Of a stretch of DNA of 64,000 nt, positions 37,595-46,414 are shown in pieces; positions within the stretch are counted from its first letter, which is position 1; every line of letters begins with the position of its first letter. The position numbers and the translations under genes were made by a program. The notes beneath the pieces were generated by a model. That model ran no database searches. It had not been told where the DNA came from and saw nothing but the letters and a program-made list of their open reading frames with translations. The stretch is from G963663775 sp963663775 (GTDB lineage: Bacteria; Bacillota; Clostridia; Oscillospirales; Butyricicoccaceae): contig OY760624.1 in the NCBI GenBank assembly GCA_963663775.1, positions 2,232,001 to 2,296,000 on the forward strand, read 5' to 3'.

Positions 37595-38529
37595 AACAGT
37601 TTTTCTCAAAACCATATCGTTGGGCAATTTGTTTTTCGTTGCTGCTGACGAGTACATTTGTATATACGCTGCTCGATGCGTTTGTGATTCCAAAGGAAAT
37701 GGCGCAAACCACGACAACCACCAGTGCGGAGGTATTGTCCTCCACACAGAGCGGTCAACCGACACAGACGGCAAGCGAGGCAAACGCAACCGTTACCGAA
37801 AATTCCTACGAAGATGAAAATATTAAAATCAAGATTACAACCTTGCGGGAATATGATTCCAATGTGTATGTGGCGGATATTCAGGTGTCAGATGCGTCAT
37901 ATTTGAAAACAGCACTGGCAGAAAACACCTATGGACGAAATATCAAGGATACCACTTCGGAAATTGCGCAAAGCAATCAGGCGATATTTGCAATCAACGG
38001 CGATTTTTATGGCTTCCGCAACAGTGGCTATGTGCTGCGAAATGGGGTGTTATATCGTGATAGTGTTGGAGATTCCGGCGAAAATCAAGATTTGGTGATT
38101 GACGATGAGGGCAATTTCTCTATTATTTCAGAAGAACAGACCAGCATGGGCGAACTGGACACGGATTCGATTGCACAGATTTTAGCCTTTGGACCTGCGT
38201 TGGTGGAAGATGGGGAAATTGTGGTGGACAGCGACACCGAGGTGTCACAATCCATGCGGAGCAACCCCAGAACTGCCATTGGTCAGATTTCTCCGCTGCA
38301 CTATATTGTGGTGGTTTCGGATGGACGTACCAACGAAAGCGCAGGGCTGTCTTTGTTGGAATTGGCGCAAGTATTTGCGGACTACGGCTGCGAAACGGCA
38401 TATAATTTAGATGGCGGCGGCTCTTCAACCATGTATTTCAATGGCCAAGTAATCAATCAGCCAACCAACGGCAGAAGCAACAGCGAAAGAGAGGTGAGCG
38501 ACATTGTTTATATTGGATACGCAGCGTAA
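37591..38529 (+). CDS. Phosphodiester glycosidase-family exoprotein (NAGPA domain)
   Basis: The 312-residue protein has a signal anchor (WAICFSLLLTSTFVYTLL), a Thr/Ser/Gln-rich stalk (about 35-75) and an NAGPA domain. That domain has INGDFYGF, the Arg of NPRTAIGQ and the NLDGGGSSTM motif. In mammals this fold removes GlcNAc from phosphodiester-linked mannose, and bacterial relatives act on cell-surface phosphoglycans. It is probably tethered outside the membrane. Its ATGA overlap with the glycosyltransferase and its own overlap with the next gene show one operon, pairing making and trimming of a surface sugar. Confidence 0.9.
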   Translation: MKQFFSKPYRWAICFSLLLTSTFVYTLLDAFVIPKEMAQTTTTTSAEVLSSTQSGQPTQTASEANATVTENSYEDENIKIKITTLREYDSNVYVADIQVSDASYLKTALAENTYGRNIKDTTSEIAQSNQAIFAINGDFYGFRNSGYVLRNGVLYRDSVGDSGENQDLVIDDEGNFSIISEEQTSMGELDTDSIAQILAFGPALVEDGEIVVDSDTEVSQSMRSNPRTAIGQISPLHYIVVVSDGRTNESAGLSLLELAQVFADYGCETAYNLDGGGSSTMYFNGQVINQPTNGRSNSEREVSDIVYIGYAA

Positions 38530-38923
38530 TGCACGCCAGACACATCAGAAAACCACAATTTTGGTGTATCTAGTGGTTTCAGTCTGCATGATTGCCCTGA
38601 ACCAACTGTACGGGCTGTTTGGGCATGGTGTGCATTCCGCAGCCATGACATGGATGTTCGTATATCCGTTGCTTGGTGGAGCAGGCGTGTTTTTGCTCAT
38701 CCAAAAGCGCGCACCAAGCATGCAATATCGTGGACGGTATCGGGTATTTTGCAATTTATATCATGCGGGGATTGCGGCATTGACAATGGCTGGATTTTTG
38801 AAAGGAATTTTAGAAATTGCCGGTACGACCTCCCCATATACCGTGGCAATGGCTGCTGCGGGTTGGCTGCTGCTTGCCGCAGGCGTGGCGTATTATTGGC
38901 GAAGCAAGACATTGCAGCATTAA
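38504..38923 (+). CDS. Small four-helix membrane protein of unknown function
   Basis: I do not recognise this 139-residue protein. It has four hydrophobic helices (LVYLVVSVCMIALNQLYGLF, WMFVYPLLGGAGVFLLI, AGIAALTMAGFLKGILEIA and VAMAAAGWLLLAAGVAYYW) and a short basic tail. The TTG start at 38504 follows GAGAGGTGA inside the end of the phosphodiester glycosidase gene, a 26-nt overlap, so the two are coupled. A membrane partner for the glycan enzymes is a guess. Confidence 0.75.
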   Translation: MFILDTQRNARQTHQKTTILVYLVVSVCMIALNQLYGLFGHGVHSAAMTWMFVYPLLGGAGVFLLIQKRAPSMQYRGRYRVFCNLYHAGIAALTMAGFLKGILEIAGTTSPYTVAMAAAGWLLLAAGVAYYWRSKTLQH

Positions 38924-38931
38924 AAAGCGAA

Positions 38932-38969
38932 AAGAAGTGTTTGTACATATTGGCAAACACTTCTTTTTT
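38932..38969 (+). terminator. Terminator after the glycan operon
   Basis: GAAGTGTTTG (38934-38943) pairs perfectly with CAAACACTTC (38954-38963), followed by TTTTTT. Confidence 0.95.
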
Positions 38970-39069
38970 GCTGCATAGGCATAATGTTGTGGGATTTATG
39001 GAATGAAAGACACGTTTTTTATAAAAATATACAGAGATGTGAAAAAACATAGAATTTACACTGGTTTGG

Positions 39070-39098
39070 TTTACATTTAGGGAAAAGGTTGGTATAAT
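39070..39098 (+). promoter_or_regulatory. Promoter of the first chemoreceptor gene
   Basis: TTTACA (39070-39075), 17-bp spacer, TATAAT (39093-39098): near-consensus vegetative promoter, giving a leader of about 50 nt. Confidence 0.85.
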
Positions 39099-39155
39099 AA
39101 AATAAATTTCAAAAGAGAAATGTTTACTAAATTTTGTAGTAGGAGATGCACGATT

Positions 39156-40916
39156 ATGAAAGCTTCCAGTATTCGAGGAAAGTTACAGCATGCGTTTGGC
39201 GGCATGGGAATCGTTTTGTTTATCATTTGTATCATATCCATTGGTTCCATAGTTCTATCCAATTCTTACACCCAGAAGATGTATAAGGTGCATTTGATGG
39301 CGATTGAAGCGACCGGCAAAATGCAGAAGACTTTTGAAAAAGAGCGGGCAATGACAAGAAGCCTGATTTTATATGACGCATCAAGCAATACCTACCAAAA
39401 GACGAAGGAAACCTTGGCTGCGTGCGATGAGGAGATGCATGCTGCCTTTGACCAATATGAAGGCACGATTACAACAGCTGACAATCGCCAAATGTTTGAA
39501 GACGCAAAAAGCGTTTATGAGCAGACATATACCGATTTCAAGGCGGAATTAACGGCGTTGGCAGATAAAAATGACATGGTGAAAACCAAAAAAATGCTGG
39601 ATGACAGCGGCACGATGATTGATGACATCGAAACCAAGCTGGATGCACTGTATACGGTCAATGAACAGCATGCGCTGGAAAAGCTGTCCGCAAGCACACG
39701 CAACTTTATTATTAACATTCTTATCGGTGTGTTGGTGATGCTTTTTGGCGTTGTATTTGCGCTGAAGCAGGTTCGATATCTGAACCAGACCATTTCAAAG
39801 AAAATTGTTGAGGTCGCAGAATCGGCAGACGAGCTGGCAAATGGCAATATCGAGATTTCTCTGCATGTGGAAACACAGGATGAGTTGGGACAGCTCGCAA
39901 ACGCATTCAATCGTATGATTCAGAATATTCGCCAACAAGCCACGGTGGCCGCTGCGATTTCCGCCGGAGATTTGACAGTGGAGCACATGCCGCAGTCCAA
40001 TGCGGATATGATGGGCAACGCCTTGGCGAATACCCTTCAGGAACTCAATAAAATTTTCGGAGAAATCGTCACGGCTATTTCGCAGGTCAATTCCGGCGCA
40101 GTGCAGGTTTCCGATGCGGCACAGGCGCTTTCACAGGGCGCAACCGAACAGGCAAGTGCCATTGAAGAATTGGCGGCAACCATCAATGAAATTTCCAATG
40201 AAGTTTCTGAAAATGCAAAAAATGCGAATATTGTACGTACATTTGCCAACACGGCAAGCAAAGAAGTGGTCAATGGCAATGAACATATGCAGGAAATGAC
40301 GAGCGCAATGGATGAAATCAGTCAATCGTCGATGGAAATTTCAAAAATCATTAAGGTCATTGATGATATTGCGTTCCAAACCAATATTCTTGCGCTTAAT
40401 GCGGCAGTGGAGGCTGCAAGAGCAGGAGAGGCCGGCAAGGGCTTTGCTGTGGTTGCGGATGAGGTGCGAAATTTGGCATCTAAAAGTGCGGATGCCGCTA
40501 AAAATACAACAGTGCTGATTGAATCCTCTATCAGTAAGGTGGATGAAGGTGCAAAAATTGCACAAATGACAGCGAAATCCCTGCGTGAAATCGTAGAAAG
40601 CGTGGAAAAGGTGTCCGAACTCATTGACCAAATTGATGAATCTTCGGCAAGACAGGCAGATTCGTTGGAGCAAATTACACAGGGAATCGACCAGATTTCG
40701 GCAGTTGTACAGACCAACTCTGCAACATCAGAGCAGAGTGCGGCGGCAAGCGAAGAGCTTTCTGGGCAGGCGAATATGTTGGAAAGCATGATTTCTGTGA
40801 TTCAACTGAAAAAGAATCATTTGGATGATGCTGCACCGCAAGCCGCACAAAGTGTTGCAGCATATGAACCAGAGGAAATGGAAGGCTTTTCGACAGGAAA
40901 TAATGCGAAGTACTAA
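39156..40916 (+). CDS. Methyl-accepting chemotaxis protein 1
   Basis: The 586-residue receptor has TM1 (about 13-36), an extracytoplasmic four-helix-bundle-like domain (KMQKTFEKERAMTRSLILYD is typical of 4HB_MCP), TM2 (about 180-202), HAMP, and a cytoplasmic signalling hairpin. The hairpin tip is FQTNILALNAAVEAARAGEAGKG. It should signal to CheA/CheW, none of which are encoded here. ATG 39156 follows AGGAG (39141-39145); an upstream in-frame ATG at 39120 lacks a site. The C-terminus ends in AKY, without a CheR-tether pentapeptide. It has its own promoter and terminator. Confidence 0.94.
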   Translation: MKASSIRGKLQHAFGGMGIVLFIICIISIGSIVLSNSYTQKMYKVHLMAIEATGKMQKTFEKERAMTRSLILYDASSNTYQKTKETLAACDEEMHAAFDQYEGTITTADNRQMFEDAKSVYEQTYTDFKAELTALADKNDMVKTKKMLDDSGTMIDDIETKLDALYTVNEQHALEKLSASTRNFIINILIGVLVMLFGVVFALKQVRYLNQTISKKIVEVAESADELANGNIEISLHVETQDELGQLANAFNRMIQNIRQQATVAAAISAGDLTVEHMPQSNADMMGNALANTLQELNKIFGEIVTAISQVNSGAVQVSDAAQALSQGATEQASAIEELAATINEISNEVSENAKNANIVRTFANTASKEVVNGNEHMQEMTSAMDEISQSSMEISKIIKVIDDIAFQTNILALNAAVEAARAGEAGKGFAVVADEVRNLASKSADAAKNTTVLIESSISKVDEGAKIAQMTAKSLREIVESVEKVSELIDQIDESSARQADSLEQITQGIDQISAVVQTNSATSEQSAAASEELSGQANMLESMISVIQLKKNHLDDAAPQAAQSVAAYEPEEMEGFSTGNNAKY

Positions 40917-41000
40917 GCACCTGCAAAGATACGGTCTGAGGATATCGCAGAAACCCCATGTTTAGGCGATACCTATAAAATACACAAAAAATACACAATT

Positions 41001-41043
41001 GACAAAAAGCACGTATTGCACAAGAAATGCGTGCTTTTTTGTC
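41001..41043 (+). terminator. Terminator after chemoreceptor 1
   Basis: GACAAAAAGCACGTATT pairs with AATGCGTGCTTTTTTGTC (one bulge, one wobble) around an 8-nt loop, and the T run lies in the 3' arm. Confidence 0.88.
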
Positions 41044-41167
41044 GGTTTTACACAGAGAACTTCATAAAGTTCAGTGTATTAAAAAATATTTTACAGTAGG
41101 ATATTAAGAGGAGAACGATTTTGCGCGGCAATGTGATGAAATAGCATATAACTTCAAAATTCTGATA

Positions 41168-41196
41168 TTTACATTTGAAATTGTATTTGATAATAT
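41168..41196 (+). promoter_or_regulatory. Promoter of the second chemoreceptor gene
   Basis: TTTACA (41168-41173), 17 bp, TAATAT (41191-41196). The -35 hexamer is the same as at receptor 1. Confidence 0.7.
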
Positions 41197-41246
41197 ATAA
41201 AGGGTTTGTAACTTTTGTCAAATATGTTAGAGAGGGGTCAATAATT

Positions 41247-43007
41247 ATGAGGGACTTGAGCATAGCAAAGAAATTGCGCTATGTCTTTGGGGCGATTGGA
41301 ATTGCACTGCTTGTGATGTGCAGCACAGCCATTTATTCCGTGATTGCCTTAAATGGGGGCACGCAGGATATGTACAATCAGCACGTGGTTGCAATTGATG
41401 CGGTAGGAAAAATGAGGGAAACCTATCAAAAAGAACGTGCACTGACAAGAAGTTTGATTCTTTATGCAGAGGACAGCAAGCGGTATCATGATACATTAGA
41501 GCAGCTAAGTGGCTGCGATGATGACATGAATGCAGCGTTTCAGCAATATGAGGGAACAATTACGCAAGAAGAGAACCGTGCGCAGTTTGGAGAGGTGAAG
41601 GCAGCGTATACGGATACCTATAAAACCTTTAAAGACGAGTTGCAAACACTGACAGACAAGCAAAATATCGAAAAAGCAAAAGATAAAATGGTTTCAGGTG
41701 CACAGATGGTCATGGATATGGGCGAAAAACTGGATGTGCTGGACACATTGAACGAGCAATATGCAAAAGATGAACTGCAGGCAAGCAGTATTCGGTTTAT
41801 GGTGATGCTCTTGACAGGCATTGTTATGATTGTTGCAACTGTTATTTTTGCCGTTTCGATGATTCGCTATTTGAACAATGCCATTGCCAAAAAAATCGTA
41901 ACCGTGGCGGAAGCGGCGGATGAATTGGCGAAGGGTCATATTGAAATTACATTGGAAGCAGACAGCAGGGATGAGTTGGGACAGCTTGCGGATGCGTTTA
42001 ATCGTATGATTCAAAATATTCAAGTGCAAACGCAGATTGCAGCAGCAATCGCTACAGGGGATTTGACCGTGTCGCACGTGCCATATTCGGAGAGAGATAC
42101 GATGGGCAATGCGCTGGTCAATATTCTGCAAGAGATGAATCATGTATTTGGAGAGATTACCAAAGCTATTTCGCAAGTAAATGCCGGTGCTTCTCAGGTT
42201 TCAGATGCGGCACAGGCGTTATCGCAGGGGGCAACGGAGCAGGCGAGTGCCATTGAACAGCTGGCAGCTACCATCAATGAAATTTCTTCAGAAGTTTCGC
42301 AAAATGCGAAAAATGCCACAGTTGTACGGCAATTGGCAGATAAGGCGAGTGTAGAGGTTGCCAGTGGCAATGACCATATGCAGCAAATGACAAGTGCGAT
42401 GGATGACATCAGTCAGTCCTCTGCAGAGATTTCCAAAATTATCAAAGTTATTGATGATATTGCGTTCCAAACCAATATTCTTGCGCTGAATGCAGCAGTA
42501 GAAGCAGCTAGAGCAGGAGAGGCGGGCAAGGGCTTTGCTGTGGTGGCGGATGAGGTGCGAAATCTAGCATCTAAGAGTGCGGATGCAGCAAGAAACACCA
42601 CGCTACTCATCGAATCTTCCATTGATAAAGTCAATGAAGGTTCGAAAATTGTGCAGTCAACCGCAAAATCGCTGGGAGAAATCGTGGAAAGCGTGGAAAA
42701 GGTATCCGAGTTGATTGATGAAATCGACCAGTCTTCCGCACGGCAGGCGGATTCATTGGAACAGATTACGCAAGGTGTAGAGCAGATTTCGGCAGTGGTA
42801 CAGACCAATTCGGCAACCTCTGAACAGAGTGCCGCTGCAAGCGAAGAACTATCCGGACAAGCAAATGTATTGGAAAGCATGATTTCTGTTCTTCAGATTA
42901 AAGGCGAGGAAACAAGCGCCGCATTTGCACAGGATGCGCAATGGACAAAGGATGTGCCCGCTGTGGATGCGTCCGAAGACCGCTTTGCGGACAGCACGAA
43001 GTACTGA
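41247..43007 (+). CDS. Methyl-accepting chemotaxis protein 2 (paralogue of 1)
   Basis: The 586 residues equal receptor 1 in length and align with it throughout: TM1 (about 13-36), a 4HB-type sensor (ETYQKERALTRSLILYAED), TM2, HAMP and an almost identical signalling tip. The sensor domain and the Ala-rich tail differ most, as expected after duplication and divergence of ligand binding. ATG 41247 follows AGAGGGG (41231-41237). The C-terminus ends in TKY. Confidence 0.94.
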   Translation: MRDLSIAKKLRYVFGAIGIALLVMCSTAIYSVIALNGGTQDMYNQHVVAIDAVGKMRETYQKERALTRSLILYAEDSKRYHDTLEQLSGCDDDMNAAFQQYEGTITQEENRAQFGEVKAAYTDTYKTFKDELQTLTDKQNIEKAKDKMVSGAQMVMDMGEKLDVLDTLNEQYAKDELQASSIRFMVMLLTGIVMIVATVIFAVSMIRYLNNAIAKKIVTVAEAADELAKGHIEITLEADSRDELGQLADAFNRMIQNIQVQTQIAAAIATGDLTVSHVPYSERDTMGNALVNILQEMNHVFGEITKAISQVNAGASQVSDAAQALSQGATEQASAIEQLAATINEISSEVSQNAKNATVVRQLADKASVEVASGNDHMQQMTSAMDDISQSSAEISKIIKVIDDIAFQTNILALNAAVEAARAGEAGKGFAVVADEVRNLASKSADAARNTTLLIESSIDKVNEGSKIVQSTAKSLGEIVESVEKVSELIDEIDQSSARQADSLEQITQGVEQISAVVQTNSATSEQSAAASEELSGQANVLESMISVLQIKGEETSAAFAQDAQWTKDVPAVDASEDRFADSTKY

Positions 43008-43068
43008 TGCGACAGCGTAACATCAGCACCAATCACAGCGGCGACTGCGCTATCATTGTATAAACTAT

Positions 43069-43115
43069 AAAAAAACAACTAGCTTATAGAAATTCTATAG
43101 GCTAGTTGTTTTTTT
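43069..43115 (+). terminator. Terminator after chemoreceptor 2, bidirectional
   Basis: AAAAAACAACTAGC plus TTATAGAA pairs with TTCTATAG plus GCTAGTTGTTTTTT in an almost perfect 46-nt palindrome ending in seven T. Confidence 0.92.
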
Positions 43116-43190
43116 CAAACAAATTGCGTTTGGCTTAGAAAAACTGCGCAAAATTCATGTAAAATGTGCATAGAAGGAATGCAGATTTAA

Positions 43191-43199
43191 TGATATAAT
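43191..43199 (+). promoter_or_regulatory. Extended -10 promoter upstream of chemoreceptor 3
   Basis: TGA then TATAAT (43194-43199). The -35 region is poor. Transcription from here would leave a leader of nearly 400 nt. Confidence 0.55.
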
Positions 43200-43598
43200 T
43201 AAACAAAATGTTCAAAAAATATTTTGAAATGTGTGCGATTTGCGTGTTGAATTTGCAAGGCTGGGCGAAATGGATAGCTCCCATTCCGATACAGGCGGTA
43301 GAGGTGCAACGGAAAACGCCATGTTTCAAATGTTTCTTTGTATCAGAGGTTTATCGTGCAACGAGTTTCATGCGGAAATATAGAGATAAGGAGGTGTTTC
43401 ATCAAATAAATGCCTTGCGAAGGATGACACCGCATCATAGGATGACATGCAAGAGATGACAGCAGGGTGGAGATGCAGCAGATAGACAATGGATGGTTTG
43501 AAGAGGTGATGCCGCAGTAGAGATGGCATAAGCGTTTGAAAAGTGTAGAAAAATAGAGAATTTTAAGTGTAGAAGATAGATAAGGGGAAGTATCTATT

Positions 43599-45398
43599 AT
43601 GAAACTGATGAGAAACTGGAAAATTGGAAAAAAGCTGTTTGTTTTGGTGACGAGCTTGTTGATTAGCATGGCGATTATCGCCGGCGCATCGCTGGTTTTG
43701 GTCAATCAAATCAACCAGAAAAGCGGCGACATCGGAGAAAAATGGCTGCCTTGTGTTGTGATGTCGGAAGAAATCAACAAAATGATGGCAGATTATCGCA
43801 TTTATACACTCAATCATATAATGGAAAGCGTTCCAATCAAGAAAACGGTGTATGAAAATCAAATGAATGGAAAAGAACAGGAGATTGAAAACACGCTTGC
43901 CGTGTTTGAATCGCTTGCGCTCACGCCGGAAGAGCAGGAAATGCTGCGTACAGCGGACGATTCTTGGAAACAATATGTAGTGGTCAACCAAGAGGTTGTC
44001 AAGCTCAGCAAGGCTGGACAAACCGAAGATGCTGTTTATTTGGTTGCAGGGAAAGCACGAACGCTGTTTGACGAGGCTGCGAACAACTTTTTAAAAGTAA
44101 TGAATTTCAGCAAAAATGGTGCAGACCAAGCTAGAAATGAAGGGAAATCAATATTTCGATTCTCGGTCATCGCAATTGTGTGTGTGCTGATTCTCGTTGT
44201 GATTTATTCGACAATACTGGCGATTCGCATCATTCATATGATTGTAAACCCCATGAAAAAAATCAGCGTTGCGGCGCAGAAAATCGGCGAAGGGGATTTG
44301 AATATTGCAGTCGATTACGAAAGCCATGATGAGGTTGGTCAAATTTCACAAGCCTTTTTGAATATGAGTGGTATGATAAAGGGTATGATACAGGATATTA
44401 AGTACATTCTTGGCGAAATGTCCGTAGGGAATTTTACGGTCAGCTCCACTTGTGCGGAAGAATATGTGGGCGAATATGCGGAGATTTTGACTGCGATGCA
44501 GCGCATTAACAAGACCTTGAGCGGTGCGTTTTTCCGAATTGGGGAGGCGTCTGACCAAGTAGCGAATGGAGCGGACCAAGTATCCAATGGGGCGCAGGCA
44601 CTGTCACAAGGCGCAACAGAACAAGCAAGTTCGATTGAAGAGTTGTCTGCTTCTATTGCAGAAATTGCTTCTCAAGTCAAGCAAAATGCAGAAAATGCGA
44701 AAAAAGCAAGTGAAAGCGCAGAGGATGCGGGAAAAGAATTGTTGCATAGCAATGAGCAGATGAAAACCATGGTTGATGCAATGGGCGAGATTTCTGCAAA
44801 ATCTTCGGAGATTTCTAAAATCATCAAAGTCATTGAAGATATTGCGTTCCAAACCAATATTCTTGCGCTGAATGCGGCAGTGGAAGCAGCACGTGCAGGT
44901 GCGGCCGGCAAGGGCTTTGCTGTAGTTGCCGATGAAGTCAGAAATTTGGCAAGCAAATCTGCTGAAGCTGCAAAAAGCACAACCGTACTGATTGAGCAGA
45001 CCATTTCTGCGGTGAAAAATGGATCTGGTATTGCAGAATCGACGGCCAATACGATGAATCAAAGTGCAAAGGCAACGCAAAAAGCAGTGGCATTGATTGA
45101 TGAAATTGCACAGGCGTCGAATCAGCAAGCGCAATCCATCGAGCAAGTGGATGTCGGCGTGGAGCAAATTGCGGCTGTGGTACAAACCAACAGTGCAACA
45201 GCGGAAGAAAGCGCAGCGGCAAGCGAAGAATTGTCTGGTCAGGCGCAGGTGCTCAAGGAACTGCTGGAAAAATTCAAGCTCAATGCGTATGATAATACCG
45301 CTGAGATAGACGCACACTGGGATGAAGTCAACCGCGCAGAACAAGCGCCGGAAGAAGATGCATCTGCAGAGGTGGACGAAGAACTGGATAAATATTGA
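43599..45398 (+). CDS. Methyl-accepting chemotaxis protein 3
   Basis: The 599-residue receptor has TM1 (about 13-35), a four-helix-type sensor unlike those of receptors 1 and 2 and TM2 (about 188-210). HAMP follows (about 212-262), then a second HAMP-like stretch and the signalling hairpin, whose tip reads FQTNILALNAAVEAARAGAAGKG. A ribosome site AGGGGAAG at 43582-43589 precedes the ATG. The C-terminus is acidic and ends in DKY. Different sensor, same output: it should feed the same CheA pool as its neighbours. Confidence 0.93.
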   Translation: MKLMRNWKIGKKLFVLVTSLLISMAIIAGASLVLVNQINQKSGDIGEKWLPCVVMSEEINKMMADYRIYTLNHIMESVPIKKTVYENQMNGKEQEIENTLAVFESLALTPEEQEMLRTADDSWKQYVVVNQEVVKLSKAGQTEDAVYLVAGKARTLFDEAANNFLKVMNFSKNGADQARNEGKSIFRFSVIAIVCVLILVVIYSTILAIRIIHMIVNPMKKISVAAQKIGEGDLNIAVDYESHDEVGQISQAFLNMSGMIKGMIQDIKYILGEMSVGNFTVSSTCAEEYVGEYAEILTAMQRINKTLSGAFFRIGEASDQVANGADQVSNGAQALSQGATEQASSIEELSASIAEIASQVKQNAENAKKASESAEDAGKELLHSNEQMKTMVDAMGEISAKSSEISKIIKVIEDIAFQTNILALNAAVEAARAGAAGKGFAVVADEVRNLASKSAEAAKSTTVLIEQTISAVKNGSGIAESTANTMNQSAKATQKAVALIDEIAQASNQQAQSIEQVDVGVEQIAAVVQTNSATAEESAAASEELSGQAQVLKELLEKFKLNAYDNTAEIDAHWDEVNRAEQAPEEDASAEVDEELDKY

Positions 45399-45434
45399 GG
45401 AATACAGGTTCTTACAAAACTCTCAAAAAAGCAA

Positions 45435-45463
45435 TTGACAAATTGCACTGGATGCGTTAAACT
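45435..45463 (+). promoter_or_regulatory. Promoter of rpsB-tsf
   Basis: Consensus TTGACA (45435-45440), 17 bp, TAAACT (45458-45463). The leader to rpsB is about 130 nt and contains CACCCA and TGGGTG segments that could pair, as expected for an S2-controlled leader, though I cannot match a known fold. Confidence 0.82.
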
Positions 45464-45600
45464 GTATTAGCATATGTTTATGAACAAAACACCCACTACA
45501 ACTACACACATTCCATGATGCCATTGGCTGGGTGACCTTTTAGGTAGTCCGTGCGCAGATGATATGGGATGGAGGAAACAACCTGAGGAGGAACTAAAAA

Positions 45601-46335
45601 ATGGCAGTCATTTCTATGAAGCAGCTCTTGGAGGCAGGTGTGCACTTCGGACACCAGACACGTCGTTGGAATCCGAAAATGGCACCTTATATTTTCACAG
45701 AGCGCAACGGCATCTACATCATCGACCTGCAGAAGACTGTGAAGAAGTTGGAGGAAGCATATTTCTTCATTCGTGATATTGCAGCAGCTGGGGAATCTAT
45801 TTTGTTCGTCGGCACAAAGAAGCAGGCGCAGGATGCGATTCGTGAAGAAGCAGAAAACTCTGGCATGTTCTATGTGAATGCACGTTGGTTGGGCGGCATG
45901 CTGACAAACTTCAAGACAATGCGTACACGTATTGCACGCTTGAATCAATTGAAGGCTATGGAAGCAGACGGTACTTTTGACCTTCTTCCGAAGAAGGAAG
46001 TCATTAAGTTGCAGCTCGAAATCACAAAGCTCGAAAAGTATTTGGGCGGCGTTAAGGATATGAAGAAGCTGCCGGGTGCAATGTTTGTTGTAGACCCGCG
46101 CAAGGAAAAGAATGCAATTTCTGAAGCACGTAAGCTGGGTATTCCGGTGGTAGCAATTGTAGATACCAACTGTGACCCGGATGAAGTTGATTATGTAATC
46201 CCTGGAAATGATGATGCGATTCGCGCAATTCGTTTGATTTCCAGCATGGTGTGTTCTGCTGTTATGGAAGGCAAGCAGGGCGAACAGTTGGAAGTGGAAG
46301 CAAAGACCGAAGAAGTTGCTGCAGAAGCTGAATAA
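45601..46335 (+). CDS. rpsB: 30S ribosomal protein S2
   Basis: The 244-residue protein is a plain S2: MKQLLEAGVHFGHQTRRWNPKM at the start, DLQKTV, the central coiled-coil region, FVVDPRKE and the C-terminal Glu/Ala-rich tail. It binds near the neck of the small subunit and recruits S1-type function to the mRNA channel. AGGAGG (45588-45593) precedes the ATG. Codon use is strongly biased to a small codon set, fitting high expression. tsf follows after a hairpin. Confidence 0.98.
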   Translation: MAVISMKQLLEAGVHFGHQTRRWNPKMAPYIFTERNGIYIIDLQKTVKKLEEAYFFIRDIAAAGESILFVGTKKQAQDAIREEAENSGMFYVNARWLGGMLTNFKTMRTRIARLNQLKAMEADGTFDLLPKKEVIKLQLEITKLEKYLGGVKDMKKLPGAMFVVDPRKEKNAISEARKLGIPVVAIVDTNCDPDEVDYVIPGNDDAIRAIRLISSMVCSAVMEGKQGEQLEVEAKTEEVAAEAE

Positions 46336-46346
46336 TTTTATGGATA

Positions 46347-46380
46347 GGAGGGCGGGGCCTGCCCCGTCCTCCATCTTTTT
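46347..46380 (+). terminator. Attenuator-type terminator between rpsB and tsf
   Basis: An 11-bp GC-rich stem, GGAGGGCGGGG with CCCCGTCCTCC (46347-46372), with a CCTG loop, is followed by ATC and TTTTT. Being inside the operon, it should lower tsf transcript relative to rpsB. Confidence 0.88.
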
Positions 46381-46414
46381 GAGTGTATTGTACAGTTAAT
46401 AGGAGGAATTTAAA

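Larger units (their letters stand above)
40917..41246 (+). other. Gene-free stretch between chemoreceptors 1 and 2
   Basis: These 330 nt hold the terminator of receptor 1 (41001-41043) and the promoter of receptor 2 (41168-41196). The AT-rich remainder shows nothing recognisable. Confidence 0.8.
43008..43598 (+). other. Long gene-free stretch and leader before chemoreceptor 3
   Basis: These 591 nt hold the terminator of receptor 2 (43069-43115), an extended -10 promoter (43191-43199) and then about 400 nt of apparent leader. The leader has three copies of GATGACA (43423, 43441, 43455), a hairpin ATGCC/GGCAT (43509-43529), a GGCG/CGCC stem candidate and a strong AAGGAGGTG (43388-43396). That ribosome-like site precedes a frame that ends after about 20 codons. 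I recognise no riboswitch; c-di-GMP-I signature sequences are absent. Confidence 0.6.

Noticed and set aside
43208..43459. An 83-codon frame in the gap before chemoreceptor 3.
   Set aside because: It has no ribosome site at its ATG and no family features, though the AAGGAGGTG inside it is noted in the leader entry.
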